Below, one piece after another: positions 35,292 through 45,696 of a stretch of DNA of 55,782 nucleotides. Location of the stretch: positions 1-55,782 of the forward strand of contig CACACI010000007.1 of the NCBI GenBank assembly GCA_902530985.1. Direction: 5' to 3'. A program made the translations under genes and the position numbers. Numbering within the stretch: the stretch's first letter is position 1; each line of letters starts with the position of its first letter. Source of the stretch: an uncultured Alphaproteobacteria bacterium. GTDB taxonomy: Bacteria > Pseudomonadota > Alphaproteobacteria > Methylaequorales > Methylaequoraceae. The notes under the pieces were generated by a model. That model was not told where the DNA came from. It saw only the letters and a program-made list of their open reading frames with translations, and made no database searches.

Positions 35292-36670
35292 ATTTGTTTG
35301 GGAAGCCATGTTATGATTGAGGGAAACTTATATAAAATTAATAACAAAATAATTTGTAATGCTATGAAGGGAATTACTCCCTGATAAATTTCACTCGTCT
35401 TAACTTCTTTAGGGCAAACGCCTCTGAGGTAAAATAATGCAAACCCAAATGGAGGCGTTAAAAAACTCGTTTGCAAATTAATTGCGAACATTAATGCTAA
35501 CCATATTGGGTCATATCCGATTGCAATTAACGAAGGGCCAACAATTGGAACGATCACAAAAACAATCTGAAAAAAATCTAAAAAGAAACCTAATAAAAAA
35601 ATTATTATCATTACAACAATAAAAGAACTTACGGCACCTCCAGGTATTTGATTAATAAAGTTTTCAACGAGAAGATCGCCTCCAAAGCCTCTGAATACTA
35701 GTGAAAATAAGGACGCGCCAATAAGAATAAAAAACACCATACATGAAATTTTCATAGTTTCTTCACTTGCATCAAGTAAGGTATTAATATTAATTCCTTT
35801 TTTTCTGATTGAAATTAGTATTGAACCTAGTGCTCCAAGTGATGCAGATTCTGTAGGAGTTGCAATTCCAAAAAGGATTGAACCTAAAACGATAATAATT
35901 AAAGCTATAGGGGGAAAAATTATTCTGAGAATAGAGATAAAACTGAAGTTTCTTGTTTCAATTTGATTGTTTATAGGAAAAATATCAGGTTTTAGTTTTG
36001 AGCAAAATATTATCCATAAAAAATATAAACTCACTAATAATAATCCAGGGAATATTGCTCCAGCAAATAAATCTATACTACTTACAGGGTCAGGGGCTAA
36101 ATCTCCAGAAATAGCTGATGCTTGTTCATTAGCTCCTTGAAATACATCAGCAAGTAAAACAAGAACAATAGAAGGTGGAATTATTTGACCAAGTGTACCG
36201 CTTGCACAAATAACACCAGTTGAAATTTTTTTATCATATTTCCATTTGATCATTAGGGGTAATGATAAAATACCCATAGTTACAACTGTTGCTCCAACAA
36301 TTCCAGTAGAGGCTGCCATTAAGACACCAACTATCAATATTGAATAAACTAATCCTCCTCTTTTTTTACCCCATATTTTACTCATATTTTCTAGTAAATC
36401 ATTTGCTATTCCTGATTTTTCCAGCATAACTCCCATAAAAATAAATAACGGAACAGCGATTAAAGTTTCATTGGTTAAAATTCCAAAAATTCTATTTGGT
36501 AAAACACTTATTAATACAAGAGGAAAAAAATCAAAAAGGAAACCAATAGTTCCAACTAAAATTGCTGTTCCAGCAAGTGTAAGTGCAACTGGATAACCAG
36601 CTAATAAAAAAACTGCTAGTAAAAAAAATAACAAAAAAGGAAAAAACTCTTGATTAATTAGTTCAATCAT
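35288..36670 (-). CDS. TRAP transporter large permease (DctM-like)
   Basis: PLFIFMGVMLEKSGIANDLLENM; IPPSIVLVLLAD; GIATPTESASLGALGS; LQTSFLTPPFGFALFYLRG. Confidence 0.95.
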   Translation of the reverse strand: MIELINQEFFPFLLFFLLAVFLLAGYPVALTLAGTAILVGTIGFLFDFFPLVLISVLPNRIFGILTNETLIAVPLFIFMGVMLEKSGIANDLLENMSKIWGKKRGGLVYSILIVGVLMAASTGIVGATVVTMGILSLPLMIKWKYDKKISTGVICASGTLGQIIPPSIVLVLLADVFQGANEQASAISGDLAPDPVSSIDLFAGAIFPGLLLVSLYFLWIIFCSKLKPDIFPINNQIETRNFSFISILRIIFPPIALIIIVLGSILFGIATPTESASLGALGSILISIRKKGININTLLDASEETMKISCMVFFILIGASLFSLVFRGFGGDLLVENFINQIPGGAVSSFIVVMIIIFLLGFFLDFFQIVFVIVPIVGPSLIAIGYDPIWLALMFAINLQTSFLTPPFGFALFYLRGVCPKEVKTSEIYQGVIPFIALQIILLLILYKFPSIITWLPKQI

Positions 36671-37160
36671 TTTTTGAAAAAAAAGTTAAGATTTTATTTA
36701 TAATCTCAATTAAGAGAAGTACTCCCATAAAAAAGACAAAAAATTTTAAAAGAAATAAGTTTGGCAACCCTCCAGCTTCCTTTGAATTTTCCCCTATAAG
36801 AAATGACCTTAGGAAATATTCATATCCCTCAAAAATTATAAAATAGCAAACAGGAAGTCCAAAAAGGATAGATCCAAAAAAATTTATTTTTTTTTTTTTA
36901 GAATCACTAAAATTCCTATAGAGAATATCAATTCTTACATGACTGTTTTTGCTCATAGTATAAGCAATCCCTAGCATTATAAAGCAAGCATGAACCCATA
37001 TATAAAGATCTTGTAACCAAGTGAAACCAACAGAGAAGATATATCGCAGTAAAACGGATGTGCTGACCAGTAAAATGAGAAACAAGACAAGAAAGCTCGA
37101 GATTTTACCAAAAAAATCATTGACAATTTTTAGTGATTTATTTTCAAGTAATTTTTTCAC
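36663..37160 (-). CDS. TRAP transporter small permease (DctQ-like)
   Basis: Four-TM protein upstream of DctM; VLLRYIFSVGFTWLQDLYIWVHACFIMLGIAYTMSKNSHVRIDI. Confidence 0.92.
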   Translation of the reverse strand: MKKLLENKSLKIVNDFFGKISSFLVLFLILLVSTSVLLRYIFSVGFTWLQDLYIWVHACFIMLGIAYTMSKNSHVRIDILYRNFSDSKKKKINFFGSILFGLPVCYFIIFEGYEYFLRSFLIGENSKEAGGLPNLFLLKFFVFFMGVLLLIEIINKILTFFSKND

Positions 37161-37228
37161 TTGGTAATATTAATACATTTTCTTTGATTGACAAATTCTA
37201 AGAATTAATTATTTTACAGTTTTATATT

Positions 37229-37354
37229 ATGAAAGTACTTAGATCAATAAAATCAGCCAAGCTTAGGCACAGAGACTGTCGAGTAGTTAAAAGAAAAGGC
37301 AGGTTGTATGTTATTAACAAAACAGATTCTAGGTTTAAAGCTCGTCAGGGCTAA
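37229..37354 (+). CDS. rpmJ: 50S ribosomal protein L36 (41 aa, not in ORF track)
   Basis: [41 protein letters not shown]. Confidence 0.97.
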   Translation: MKVLRSIKSAKLRHRDCRVVKRKGRLYVINKTDSRFKARQG

Positions 37355-38766
37355 CTAATTTTAGCGATTCTCAAATTGTTTGTCGAACCAGATACACCAA
37401 TTGGTGCACCTGCAGTTATCACAACATAATCTCCTTTTCGAACAATTCTTTCTTTTTTAGCAAGTTCACATGCATTTTCAATCATTCCAGAAAAACTTTT
37501 CGGTTCAAGCGCATGGATATTATGTACCCCCCAAATTAATGCTAGTTGTCTTGCAGTTAACCTCTCAGGGGATATTCCAATTATAGGTACAGTTGGTCTC
37601 TCTCTTGCAGCTCTTTTCGCTGTTCCACCAGACCTTGTATATGTAAAAATTGCTTTAGCTAGAACAGTCTTAACAACCTGAGAAGCAGCTGAGCTAATAG
37701 CATCTGAAGTAGTTTCTTCTAATTTTATTTTTTTGCTATCTAACATTTGTCTGTAAGAAAAATCATTTTCAACCCCTCTAATAATTCTATCCATTATCTT
37801 AACGGACTCTATTGGAAATTTCCCTGAAGCAGTTTCTGCTGATAACATTACACAATCAACTGCATCAAAAACAGCAGTTGCCACATCAGACGCTTCTGCT
37901 CTGGTTGGAGAAGGGGAACTGACCATTGAATCCAGCATTTGAGTTGCAACAACTATTGGTTTGCCTTGGTTTCTAGATGCATCAACTAGTCTTTTTTGAA
38001 TTATTGGGACCTCTTCAGGAGGCATTTCTACGCCTAAGTCGCCTCTAGCTACCATTGCCGCATCACAATGGAACAAAATATCTTCCATTCTCTTGATAGC
38101 TAATGGTTTTTCAAATTTTGCCATAATTGCAGTCTGCTCACCAGTATACTTTTTTAAATCAATAAGATCTTTTGATTTTTGAACAAAAGATAAAGCTACA
38201 TAATCAAGACTTAAATTAAGACAAAGTTCCAGATCTTTGATATCTTTTTTTGTTAATGAGGACATTTTGACAAATGTTTCTGGTATATTAACACCTTTTT
38301 TATTAGATATTTTCCCACCATTTATTACTTCGGTAGTAATTTTTTCGGAGTTCACAGAATTAACATTAAGGATTATTTTGCCGTCATCTATAAGTATTCT
38401 ATTATTTTTTTTTACTGACTTAAATATTTCAGGGTGTGGTAAGTAAACTCTTGTTTCATTTCCTACTTTTGGATTTAAATCAAGGTTAAACCTTTGATTA
38501 TTTTTTAAAAAAACAGAAGAATTTCTAAAATTACCAATTCTTATTTTTGGTCCTTGAAGATCACCAAGAATTGCAATAGGTCTACCCAACCTTTTTTCAT
38601 ATTGTCTAATATGGTAGACTCGTCTGCGATGATCTTCATGCGTGCCATGACTGAAATTTAGTCTAAAGATATCTGCACCTGCTTGGAAAAGAGAGTGAAT
38701 TTTTAATGGCGACGATGAAGTTGGACCCAGAGTGGCTATGATCTTTGTATTTCTATTTCTTAACAT
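37351..38766 (-). CDS. pyk: pyruvate kinase
   Basis: [54 protein letters not shown]. Confidence 0.98.
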   Translation of the reverse strand: MLRNRNTKIIATLGPTSSSPLKIHSLFQAGADIFRLNFSHGTHEDHRRRVYHIRQYEKRLGRPIAILGDLQGPKIRIGNFRNSSVFLKNNQRFNLDLNPKVGNETRVYLPHPEIFKSVKKNNRILIDDGKIILNVNSVNSEKITTEVINGGKISNKKGVNIPETFVKMSSLTKKDIKDLELCLNLSLDYVALSFVQKSKDLIDLKKYTGEQTAIMAKFEKPLAIKRMEDILFHCDAAMVARGDLGVEMPPEEVPIIQKRLVDASRNQGKPIVVATQMLDSMVSSPSPTRAEASDVATAVFDAVDCVMLSAETASGKFPIESVKIMDRIIRGVENDFSYRQMLDSKKIKLEETTSDAISSAASQVVKTVLAKAIFTYTRSGGTAKRAARERPTVPIIGISPERLTARQLALIWGVHNIHALEPKSFSGMIENACELAKKERIVRKGDYVVITAGAPIGVSGSTNNLRIAKIS

Positions 38767-38821
38767 TTATAAATGAGATTATACTACACTTAAAATCTAT
38801 TTAATATAAAATTAAATTGAG

Positions 38822-39559
38822 ATGAAAAGTGTTTTTTCGACAAAAGAATTCAATAAATATAAATTCAAAAATCATATAATTTTTATTTGTGATCATGCTA
38901 ACAATACTATTGCAAAAAGATATAAAAACTTAGGTTTATCAAGAAGAAATATTGATAGTCATATAGCATATGATATTGGAGCTAAAATGCTGTCAATTGA
39001 ATTGGCCAAGAAATTGGGGCAGACATATTTCTTATCTAATTTTTCTAGACTAATTATTGATCCAAACAGAAGAGAAATTGATGAGGAATTAATTGTTTCT
39101 AATTCTTTTGGAATTGAAATTCCCGGCAATAGATCTATCACATTAAGGGAAAAACAAAAGAGAGTTAAGGACTTTTATAAACCTTATCATTCAAATCTAG
39201 AAAAAATAGTAAAAAATAAATTACAAAAATTTAGAGAAATATTTTTAATTTCAATTCATAGCTTTACAAAAAAATCTCAAAATTTTAATAGAGGTATAGA
39301 AGTTGGCCTGCTTTGGAATAAAAATATGAATCTTTTATTAAGAATTCAACAAAGACTTAAAGAACAAAGAATACTTTTTGGAAGAAACTTTCCGTATTCT
39401 GGATTTCATTACAATTATACCTTGGATAAATTAAACGAGACTTTTTCAATGGATAATATTTCTATAGAAATAAGAAACGATTTGATTTGTTCTGAAAAAG
39501 GAATTAAAAAATATGTAATGATTTTTGCTAACATATTTAAGGAATTTCTTAATGACTAA
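38822..39559 (+). CDS. N-formylglutamate amidohydrolase family protein
   Basis: HIIFICDHANNTIAKRYKNLGL; HIAYDIGA; FSRLIIDPNR; LISIHSFTK. Confidence 0.9.
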   Translation: MKSVFSTKEFNKYKFKNHIIFICDHANNTIAKRYKNLGLSRRNIDSHIAYDIGAKMLSIELAKKLGQTYFLSNFSRLIIDPNRREIDEELIVSNSFGIEIPGNRSITLREKQKRVKDFYKPYHSNLEKIVKNKLQKFREIFLISIHSFTKKSQNFNRGIEVGLLWNKNMNLLLRIQQRLKEQRILFGRNFPYSGFHYNYTLDKLNETFSMDNISIEIRNDLICSEKGIKKYVMIFANIFKEFLND

Positions 39560-39812
39560 TAATTCTAAAAAAGAGAGTATTGAAGCCGCAACATTTAGAA
39601 GATTGGTGAAACATCTACAGAACAATACGAACCTTCAAAATATTGACTTAATGAATCTTGCGGGTTTTTGCAGAAACTGTCTTTCTAAATGGATGGTTGA
39701 GGAAGCAAAAAAGAAAAATATATTATTGGACTATGAGAAAGTTCGTTCTGAAATTTATGGTATGGATTATTCAGAATGGAAAAAGAAATATCAGACCCCA
39801 TTAAATAAATGA
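39552..39812 (+). CDS. DUF1244 family protein
   Basis: EAATFRRLVKHLQNNTNLQNIDLMNLAGFCRNCLSKWMVEEAKKK...YGMDYSEWKKKYQ; start at ATG 39552. Confidence 0.88.
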   Translation: MTNNSKKESIEAATFRRLVKHLQNNTNLQNIDLMNLAGFCRNCLSKWMVEEAKKKNILLDYEKVRSEIYGMDYSEWKKKYQTPLNK

Positions 39813-40771
39813 ACATTTTAATCACTGGGGTTGCTGGTTTTATTGGTTTTCATACTTCATTATCACTTCTTGAACAGCAGAAAGACAAAATCATTGGCAT
39901 TGATAATTTAAATAGTTATTACAATGTAAAATTAAAAAAAGATAGGCTCCAAATTCTTAATAAATATAAAAACTTTAAATTTATAAAGAATGATATTCAA
40001 GATAAAAGCTTATTTAATAAACTTAAGAAATTTAAAATTGACATTATTATTAATTTAGCTGCTCAAGCAGGTGTAAGGTATTCTTTAAAAGATCCATACT
40101 CATATATTAATTCAAATATTCTAGGACAAATTAATTTACTAGAATTTGCTAAAAAGAACAAAGTAAGAAAATTTATATATGCTAGTTCATCTTCTGTATA
40201 CGGTGGTAATAGAATTTTACCATTTTCTGTTAAACATAGAGTAGATAATCCAATATCACTCTATGCTGCATCAAAAAAATCATCAGAATTATTAGCAGAA
40301 TGTTACTCTCATTTATTTGAAATCAAATGTATTGGTCTAAGGTTTTTCACAGTATATGGTCCCTGGGGGAGACCTGACATGGCTACTTTTATTTTTACAA
40401 AAAAAATTTTAGAAAAAAAAAGAATAGATATTTTTAATTATGGAAAAATGCAAAGAGATTTTACATACATTGATGATATTGTTGATGGTATTCAAGGCGC
40501 TATAAAGCTGGAATGTTATTTTAAACACAAAGTATATAATCTTGGAAACAGTCACCCAGAAGTTCTAGCTGATTTTATATCTTTAATTGAAGAAAACTTA
40601 AATTTAAAGGCAAAGAAGAATTATTTGCCAATGCAACCAGGAGATGTAGAGCGAACTTTTGCTGATATTAAGGAGAGCAAAAAAGATTTAAAATTTTTTC
40701 CAAAAACAACCATAATTGAAGGAATACCAAAATTCATAGATTGGTATAAGGATTATTATAAGTTCAAATAA
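39809..40771 (+). CDS. NAD-dependent epimerase, UDP-glucuronate 4-epimerase-like
   Basis: ILITGVAGFIGFHTSLSLL; GIDNLNSYY; NLAAQAGVRYSLKDP; LYAASKKSSE. Confidence 0.92.
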   Translation: MNILITGVAGFIGFHTSLSLLEQQKDKIIGIDNLNSYYNVKLKKDRLQILNKYKNFKFIKNDIQDKSLFNKLKKFKIDIIINLAAQAGVRYSLKDPYSYINSNILGQINLLEFAKKNKVRKFIYASSSSVYGGNRILPFSVKHRVDNPISLYAASKKSSELLAECYSHLFEIKCIGLRFFTVYGPWGRPDMATFIFTKKILEKKRIDIFNYGKMQRDFTYIDDIVDGIQGAIKLECYFKHKVYNLGNSHPEVLADFISLIEENLNLKAKKNYLPMQPGDVERTFADIKESKKDLKFFPKTTIIEGIPKFIDWYKDYYKFK

Positions 40772-42456
40772 AGTTTTTTAATTTCATTAGAAAACTTAGA
40801 AAAAACCTGAGATCTCTTAACTTTTTGAGTTTGAGTTAAAACGCCATCCTCATAGGTAAAGGGTTTATTTATAAGTACAAATTTTCTGATTTGTTCTAAT
40901 GAATTTAGCTTTTTATTTATTTTATTTATTATTTCTTTTATTTCTTTGTAATTAAATTTACTTTCTACTACTAGTAATGCAATCAAATAGGGTTTGTTAT
41001 CTCCATAAACTACAGCCTGATTTATTTCTAATTGTTGGGTTAACATTGTTTCAATTTTTTGGACTGAAATATTATCTCCACCTGATGTTACTATAAGGTC
41101 TTTTTTTCTTCCGTTTATAATCAATCTTCCAATTTTATCAAAATAACCTAAATCACCTGTATGAAGCCAATTATTTTTAATTGTACTATTAGTTAATTTC
41201 TTGTTTTTCCAATAACCTAACATAATATTATCTCCTTTTACTAAGATTTCATTTTCATTGGATATTTTTACTTTGACATTCTTAACAGGGAATCCCACTG
41301 TTTTTGGGTCATTCAAATTTTTTGTATTACAACTTATTAAAGGTGCCGCTTCTGTCTGACCGTATCCTTGAAGGAGTTTTAACCCAATCTTATTAAAAAA
41401 GAGACCTATATTAGGGCTTAATGCAGCACCTCCAGATACTAATGCTTTAATTTTTCCACCAAAGATTCTTTTTACTTTTCTCTCAATAAAAATTTTGATT
41501 AAGGCCTTACTTAAAAGTTTCAGTAAGATTTTACTATTATTTTTTTCAATATAATTAAAAATAGTAATTAGTATAAAACTTTCGATTTTTCCTGAGCTTT
41601 TTATTCTACCTTTGATCTTCTTGAAAATATTTTCGTATAGTCTTGGTACAGCAGAAAAAATTGTTGGTTTTACTTCTTTTATTTCTGTCAATAATTTGTC
41701 TATTGAAGAACAAAAAAAAATTTCTGCTCCAATTAATAAAGGAAAATATAACCCAGCAACTCTTTCATATGAATGAGAAAGTGGCAAGAATGACAAAAAT
41801 TTATCCTCAAAAATCTTAAATTCTTTGATGATTTCAAAAGCAGCTTGAAGATTATGCAAAACTGATTTGTGACTTAATACAACACCTTTTGGATATCCAA
41901 TTGTTCCAGATGTATAAATTATTGAAGAAATATCGTTTTTATCTAAATTAGGAACTCTGAAAATTACGTCTTTCTTTGATATAATTTTATTATAGTCCAA
42001 AAAAATTTTACTTTTTTCTATAATAATTATTTTTGATAATTTTAATTTTTTTAAAAAAAATTTATTATTTTCAAATATTTTTTCATTTTCCAAGATAATT
42101 ATCTTTGGCTTAGAATTATTTATAATAAATCTGTTGTCCTCGCAATTATTTGTCACAAAAGATGGAACAGTAATTCCTCCTGCACTCATAATAGCAATAT
42201 CAAATTCGACCCACTCGATTCGATTCGAAGATAAGAGGAATGCTCTGTCACCTTTATTTAATCCAAGTTTTTGAAGAGTGAAAATAATTTTATCAATCCT
42301 GACTCCTATATTCTCAAATGTTTCTCCTTTCCAGTAACAACCTTCTTTCTTGTATAAAAATTTTTTTTGAGGAAAATTTTCTCTGTAATATTGAAAAATA
42401 TCAGTTAAATTTGTTGAATTATTTAAAATACTTGTAATATTATTTTTTTTATTCAT
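40756..42456 (-). CDS. AMP-dependent long-chain acyl-CoA synthetase
   Basis: SSIIYTSGTIGYPKGVVLSHKS; LQGYGQTEAAPLISCN; WLHTGDLGYFD. Confidence 0.95.
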   Translation of the reverse strand: MNKKNNITSILNNSTNLTDIFQYYRENFPQKKFLYKKEGCYWKGETFENIGVRIDKIIFTLQKLGLNKGDRAFLLSSNRIEWVEFDIAIMSAGGITVPSFVTNNCEDNRFIINNSKPKIIILENEKIFENNKFFLKKLKLSKIIIIEKSKIFLDYNKIISKKDVIFRVPNLDKNDISSIIYTSGTIGYPKGVVLSHKSVLHNLQAAFEIIKEFKIFEDKFLSFLPLSHSYERVAGLYFPLLIGAEIFFCSSIDKLLTEIKEVKPTIFSAVPRLYENIFKKIKGRIKSSGKIESFILITIFNYIEKNNSKILLKLLSKALIKIFIERKVKRIFGGKIKALVSGGAALSPNIGLFFNKIGLKLLQGYGQTEAAPLISCNTKNLNDPKTVGFPVKNVKVKISNENEILVKGDNIMLGYWKNKKLTNSTIKNNWLHTGDLGYFDKIGRLIINGRKKDLIVTSGGDNISVQKIETMLTQQLEINQAVVYGDNKPYLIALLVVESKFNYKEIKEIINKINKKLNSLEQIRKFVLINKPFTYEDGVLTQTQKVKRSQVFSKFSNEIKKLYLNL

Positions 42457-42486
42457 TTATTAATAATAACTTTTAAAAAAATTTCT

Positions 42487-44235
42487 ATGTCAAATCTACC
42501 AGTATGGAATCTCGCCGATTTCTATCCAAATTATAAATCAAAAATAATTAAAGATGATCTAAATAAAATAAAACAGGATACTATATCTTTTCAAAAAAAA
42601 TACAGAAAAAAATTAAAAAAAATAAATAAAACCCAATTAATCCAATCAATTAAAGAGTATGAAAAATTAGAGGAAAGAATTTTTTTTATCAAAAGTTTCT
42701 CTTTTCTTACGCACTGTACTGACCAACTTAATAAAGATAAAAATAAGTTTTATCAAAGTACAGAGGAAATCCTGACAAGTATTGAAAAAAATCTTGTTTT
42801 TTATGGCATAGAAATCAATAGACTCAGTAAAGACAAAACAAGTCCACTAAACGTTACCAAATATAAAAGTTGGATTAAAAATCTTAATAAATTCAAGAAA
42901 TTTCAACAAACAGAAATAATTGAAAAGTTGCTTATAGAAAAGTCAATTACTAGTTCTTCTGCTTGGATAAAATTTTTTGATCAAACAATAACGCGGCTAA
43001 AGTTTAATTTTAGAAACAGAGAATTAACAGAAACAGAAATAATTAATCTTTTTTCCTCTCATGACAAATCGATAAGAAAAGATGCCGCATTAAGTTTTGG
43101 AAAAACTCTTAAAGATAACATCTTCAATTTTACGTCGATAATGAATAACATATCCAAAGATCTAGATATTGATAAAACCTTAAGGGGGTTTAAATTTTCT
43201 GAATCCTCTAGGCATTTATCAAACCAAATAGATAAAGAGGATGTTGATTCATTAGTTAAAACAGTAAAATCGAATTATGCTTCAATTAGTCATAGATACT
43301 ATAAATATAAAGCAAAATATTTTAGACAAAAAAAGTTAAACTTCTGGGATAGGAATGCTCCCTATCCAAAGTCAAAAAATGTTAATATTTCATGGAAAGA
43401 GGCTGAAAGAATCGTGCTAAAGTCTTATTACGATTTTGATGAAAGATTGGCAGATATTGCAAATGTTTTTTTTAAAAAATCATGGATACATGCCAAACCA
43501 CAAAAAGGAAAATCATCTGGAGCCTTTTCTCATCCTACCGTTCCATCCTGTCATCCTTATATTTTAATGAACTTTCATGGAAAAATAAGAGACGTAATGA
43601 CACTAGCTCACGAATTGGGTCATGGCATTCATCAGTTTTTAGCTAACGAGCAAGGATTACTTCTAGCTGATACGCCACTTACTTTAGCAGAAACAGCTAG
43701 TGTATTTGGTGAGATGCTTACATTTAAATCTTTAGTTAAAAATGCAAAAAATAAAGATGAAAAAATTTATCTTCTTAGGTGTAAAATTGAAGACATGCTT
43801 AATACAGTTTTTAGACAAATCTCTTTTTTTATATTTGAAAGAAATGTCCACTCAATGCGAATAAGATCTGAACTTTCGGATGAAGATATTGCAAAAATAT
43901 GGATGAATACACAAGAAGCTAGTCTTGGTAAAAGTGTTAATCTCACCAATGATTACAAATATTTTTGGGCTTATATTCCTCATTTCATTCATTCTCCTTT
44001 TTATGTATACGCATATGCATTCGGTGACTGTTTAGTTAACTCTTTATATTCAAAATTTGAAGAATCTTCTAAAGACTTTAATGAAAAATATTTTAACTTA
44101 TTAAAGTCAGGAGGTTCCCAAGACTATAAAGTTCTATTAAAGCAATTTAATTTAAACCCAAAAGATAAGAACTTCTGGCAAATGGGAATGAATCTTATTA
44201 AAAATCTCATGGATGATTTAGAGAAAATAAGTTAA
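42487..44235 (+). CDS. M3 family oligoendopeptidase F-type
   Basis: VMTLAHELGHGIHQFLA zinc site; TLAETASVFGEML. Confidence 0.95.
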   Translation: MSNLPVWNLADFYPNYKSKIIKDDLNKIKQDTISFQKKYRKKLKKINKTQLIQSIKEYEKLEERIFFIKSFSFLTHCTDQLNKDKNKFYQSTEEILTSIEKNLVFYGIEINRLSKDKTSPLNVTKYKSWIKNLNKFKKFQQTEIIEKLLIEKSITSSSAWIKFFDQTITRLKFNFRNRELTETEIINLFSSHDKSIRKDAALSFGKTLKDNIFNFTSIMNNISKDLDIDKTLRGFKFSESSRHLSNQIDKEDVDSLVKTVKSNYASISHRYYKYKAKYFRQKKLNFWDRNAPYPKSKNVNISWKEAERIVLKSYYDFDERLADIANVFFKKSWIHAKPQKGKSSGAFSHPTVPSCHPYILMNFHGKIRDVMTLAHELGHGIHQFLANEQGLLLADTPLTLAETASVFGEMLTFKSLVKNAKNKDEKIYLLRCKIEDMLNTVFRQISFFIFERNVHSMRIRSELSDEDIAKIWMNTQEASLGKSVNLTNDYKYFWAYIPHFIHSPFYVYAYAFGDCLVNSLYSKFEESSKDFNEKYFNLLKSGGSQDYKVLLKQFNLNPKDKNFWQMGMNLIKNLMDDLEKIS

Positions 44236-44248
44236 TTTAATTAATATT

Positions 44249-45361
44249 ATGAAATTGGTTGTACCAACAGAAGTTTTTAGTGGAGAGAATAGGGTGAGCA
44301 TAACACCAGATTGTGTTACGTCACTTATTAAAATGGGTTTTAAGGTTTTTATCCAAGAAAATGCTGGATTACAAGCTTCATACACAAATGAAGATTATCA
44401 AAAGCATGGTGCAAAAATTTCCTCAAAACTTTCAGATTTATATAATAAGGCCGACCTAGTAATTAAAATTCAGAGACCGACAAAACTAAAAAAGATCAAT
44501 GAACACAACTTTCTGAAAAATTGTAATATTCTCACGCTTTTATATGAGCAAAAATTTAAAAAAGAATTTGATCTATTAAAAAAATTAAAGATTAATGTAT
44601 TTGCATTAGAGAAGATGCCAAGAATCTCTAGAGCACAAAGTATGGATGTGCTATCATCACAGAGTAATCTTTCAGGTTATAAAGCAGTTATTGATGCGGC
44701 AAGTCAATTTAATAAGGCGTTTCCATTAATGATGACTTCTGCAGGCACTGTTGCACCTGCAAAAGTTCTTGTAATTGGAGCAGGGGTGGCTGGTTTGCAG
44801 GCTATTGCTACTGCAAAAAGACTTGGTGCAGTTGTATCATCTTTTGATGTTAGAACTTCAACAAAAGAACAGGTAGAAAGTTTGGGAGCAAAATTTATTC
44901 AAGTAGAAGGAGAAGATTCTGGTGAAACAGCTGCTGGTTATGCCAAGGAAATGTCAAAAACATACAAAAAGCAGCAGAATCAACTTCTTGCCGAATCAAT
45001 TAAAAAAATGGATATAGTAATAACAACAGCTTTGATTCCAGGAAAACCAGCTCCAAAATTAATTAGTAAAAAAATGCTCGAATCAATGAAAGTAGGGAGC
45101 ATAATAGTTGATTTGGCATCTGAGTTTGGAGGAAATTGCGAGTTAACAAAACATGGAGAAATCGTCAACTTTAAATCAAAGAAGATAATTGGTCCACAAA
45201 ATTTAGCTTCAACAGTTGCACAAGATTCGTCAAGACTTTTTTCCAAAAATGTGATTAATTTTCTCATGAATTCTTGCGATTCAGGAAAATTTAAGAGTTT
45301 TAATTGGGATGATGAACTTGTTAAGGACACTTGTGTTATAAAAAATTACGTTTTTGAATGA
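44249..45361 (+). CDS. pntAA: NAD(P) transhydrogenase subunit alpha part 1
   Basis: VPTEVFSGENRVSITPDCVTSLIKMGFKV; VLVIGAGVAGLQAIATAKRLGAVVSSFDVR. Confidence 0.95.
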   Translation: MKLVVPTEVFSGENRVSITPDCVTSLIKMGFKVFIQENAGLQASYTNEDYQKHGAKISSKLSDLYNKADLVIKIQRPTKLKKINEHNFLKNCNILTLLYEQKFKKEFDLLKKLKINVFALEKMPRISRAQSMDVLSSQSNLSGYKAVIDAASQFNKAFPLMMTSAGTVAPAKVLVIGAGVAGLQAIATAKRLGAVVSSFDVRTSTKEQVESLGAKFIQVEGEDSGETAAGYAKEMSKTYKKQQNQLLAESIKKMDIVITTALIPGKPAPKLISKKMLESMKVGSIIVDLASEFGGNCELTKHGEIVNFKSKKIIGPQNLASTVAQDSSRLFSKNVINFLMNSCDSGKFKSFNWDDELVKDTCVIKNYVFE

Positions 45362-45393
45362 AATACAGAATATTAAAATAAGGAGATTTATTT

Positions 45394-45696
45394 ATGGAAA
45401 ACATTGACCCTATTATAAACTTAATAATGATTTTCATTTTAGCATGTATTATTGGCTACTATGTAATTTGGGGCGTTACTTCGGCTTTACATTCCCCTTT
45501 AATGGCTGTTACAAATGCTATTTCAAGTGTCATAATTGTAGGTGCACTAATTGCAGCAGGACCAGAAGAAATTAATTTTTCATCTATCATGGGTTTCTTT
45601 GCAATAATACTAGCTTCAGTTAATATTTTTGGGGGATTTGTTGTTTCTCATAGAATGCTTTCAATGTTTAAAAAAAAAGAAAAGAAGAATAAATAA
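45394..45696 (+). CDS. pntAB: NAD(P) transhydrogenase subunit alpha part 2
   Basis: YYVIWGVTSALHSPLMAVTNAISSVIIVGAL...NIFGGFVVSHRMLSMFKKK. Confidence 0.96.
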   Translation: MENIDPIINLIMIFILACIIGYYVIWGVTSALHSPLMAVTNAISSVIIVGALIAAGPEEINFSSIMGFFAIILASVNIFGGFVVSHRMLSMFKKKEKKNK